NCBI GenBank assembly: GCA_016296635.1
Contig: JAEDIZ010000057.1
Span: forward strand, 1 to 13,011
DNA length: 13,011 nt
Reading direction: 5' to 3'
Origin: Oscillospiraceae bacterium
Lineage (GTDB): Bacteria; Bacillota; Clostridia; Oscillospirales; Oscillospiraceae
Part shown: piece after piece, positions 12,824 through 13,011 of the stretch
How positions within the stretch are numbered: position 1 is the stretch's first letter
Layout of the letters: each line of letters begins with the position of its first letter
Position numbers and translations under genes: made by a program
The notes under the pieces: generated by a model
What the model was told of the DNA's origin: nothing
The model's input: only the letters and a program-made list of their open reading frames with translations
The model's database searches: none

Positions 12824-13011
12824 ATGGAAAACAGACCGAGAGGCCGGGAAAAAAATGTGACCGGTCAGGGAAAAGATATATATAAGCGCGGCAGCGGTCT
12901 CGGAACCGGCCCTGTCGGCAATTCCGGCGGTTATGCCGGACGCCCCGGGAACAACAGCTCCTATCAGGCAAACGGTGCCAAGCGCACCACCCGCGGCGGG
13001 AAGGGAAGCAT
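12824..13011 (+). CDS. Uncharacterised Gly/Arg-rich protein, N-terminal part (cut by window end)
   Basis: I do not recognise a function. ATG 12824 follows AGGAGG (12813-12818) at 5 nt and its own promoter, so it is a real gene. The 62 visible residues start MENRPRGREKNVTGQGKDIY and continue with Gly-, Ser-, Asn- and Arg/Lys-rich low-complexity sequence (GSGLGTGPVGNSGGYAGR, later RTTRGGKGS). There is no signal peptide or hydrophobic segment so far, and it is strongly basic. The part seen looks like a disordered leader; a membrane or enzymatic domain could follow beyond the window. It is separated from the L,D-transpeptidase gene by a terminator, so it is an independent unit. Confidence 0.75.
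   Translation, partial: MENRPRGREKNVTGQGKDIYKRGSGLGTGPVGNSGGYAGRPGNNSSYQANGAKRTTRGGKGS

Overview
The window reads as chromosomal core sequence from a Gram-positive Clostridia-type bacterium, probably of the Ruminococcaceae/Oscillospiraceae kind. This rests on the dnaG-sigA pair, a large SRP RNA carrying an Alu-type 5' part, the SRP RNA-dnaX-ybaB-recR order known from Bacillus subtilis, strong AGGAGG ribosome binding sites, an SLH-domain cell wall enzyme and a split ThrE-type exporter. Base composition looks moderately GC-rich by eye (not counted). I see no insertion sequence, prophage, CRISPR array, tRNA or rRNA.

Layout. (1) 1-2285, plus strand: the 3' part of dnaG (primase) followed after 4 nt by sigA/rpoD (housekeeping sigma factor). 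(2) 2302-2618: acyl carrier protein behind its own sigma-A promoter. (3) 2630-2995: a perfect hairpin, the ~279-nt SRP RNA and its terminator. (4) 3022-5751: a replication/repair operon dnaX-ybaB-recR ending in a bidirectional terminator. (5) 5761-8530, minus strand: rpsO then pnp, the classic S15/PNPase pair. Both have structured 5' leaders: three small hairpins before rpsO, and a 75-nt nested stem-loop before pnp. (6) 8587-9772, plus: a short aspartate kinase, divergent from rpsO, ending in a very strong hairpin without a T-run. (7) 9800-11097: two overlapping genes for the two halves of a ThrE-type threonine/serine exporter. (8) 11167-12739: a secreted SLH-domain L,D-transpeptidase with terminator. 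(9) 12760-13011: promoter and 5' end of a Gly/Arg-rich protein cut by the window end.

Functionally, most of the window is information processing: primer synthesis, transcription initiation, clamp loading, recombination repair, ribosome assembly, RNA decay and protein targeting. The right end is metabolic and envelope related. No clearly novel multi-gene system is visible. The points most worth a second look are the nested pnp leader, the short aspartate kinase next to an amino-acid exporter pair, the swapped stem under the SRP GGAA tetraloop, and the SRP RNA without a recognisable promoter behind acpP.
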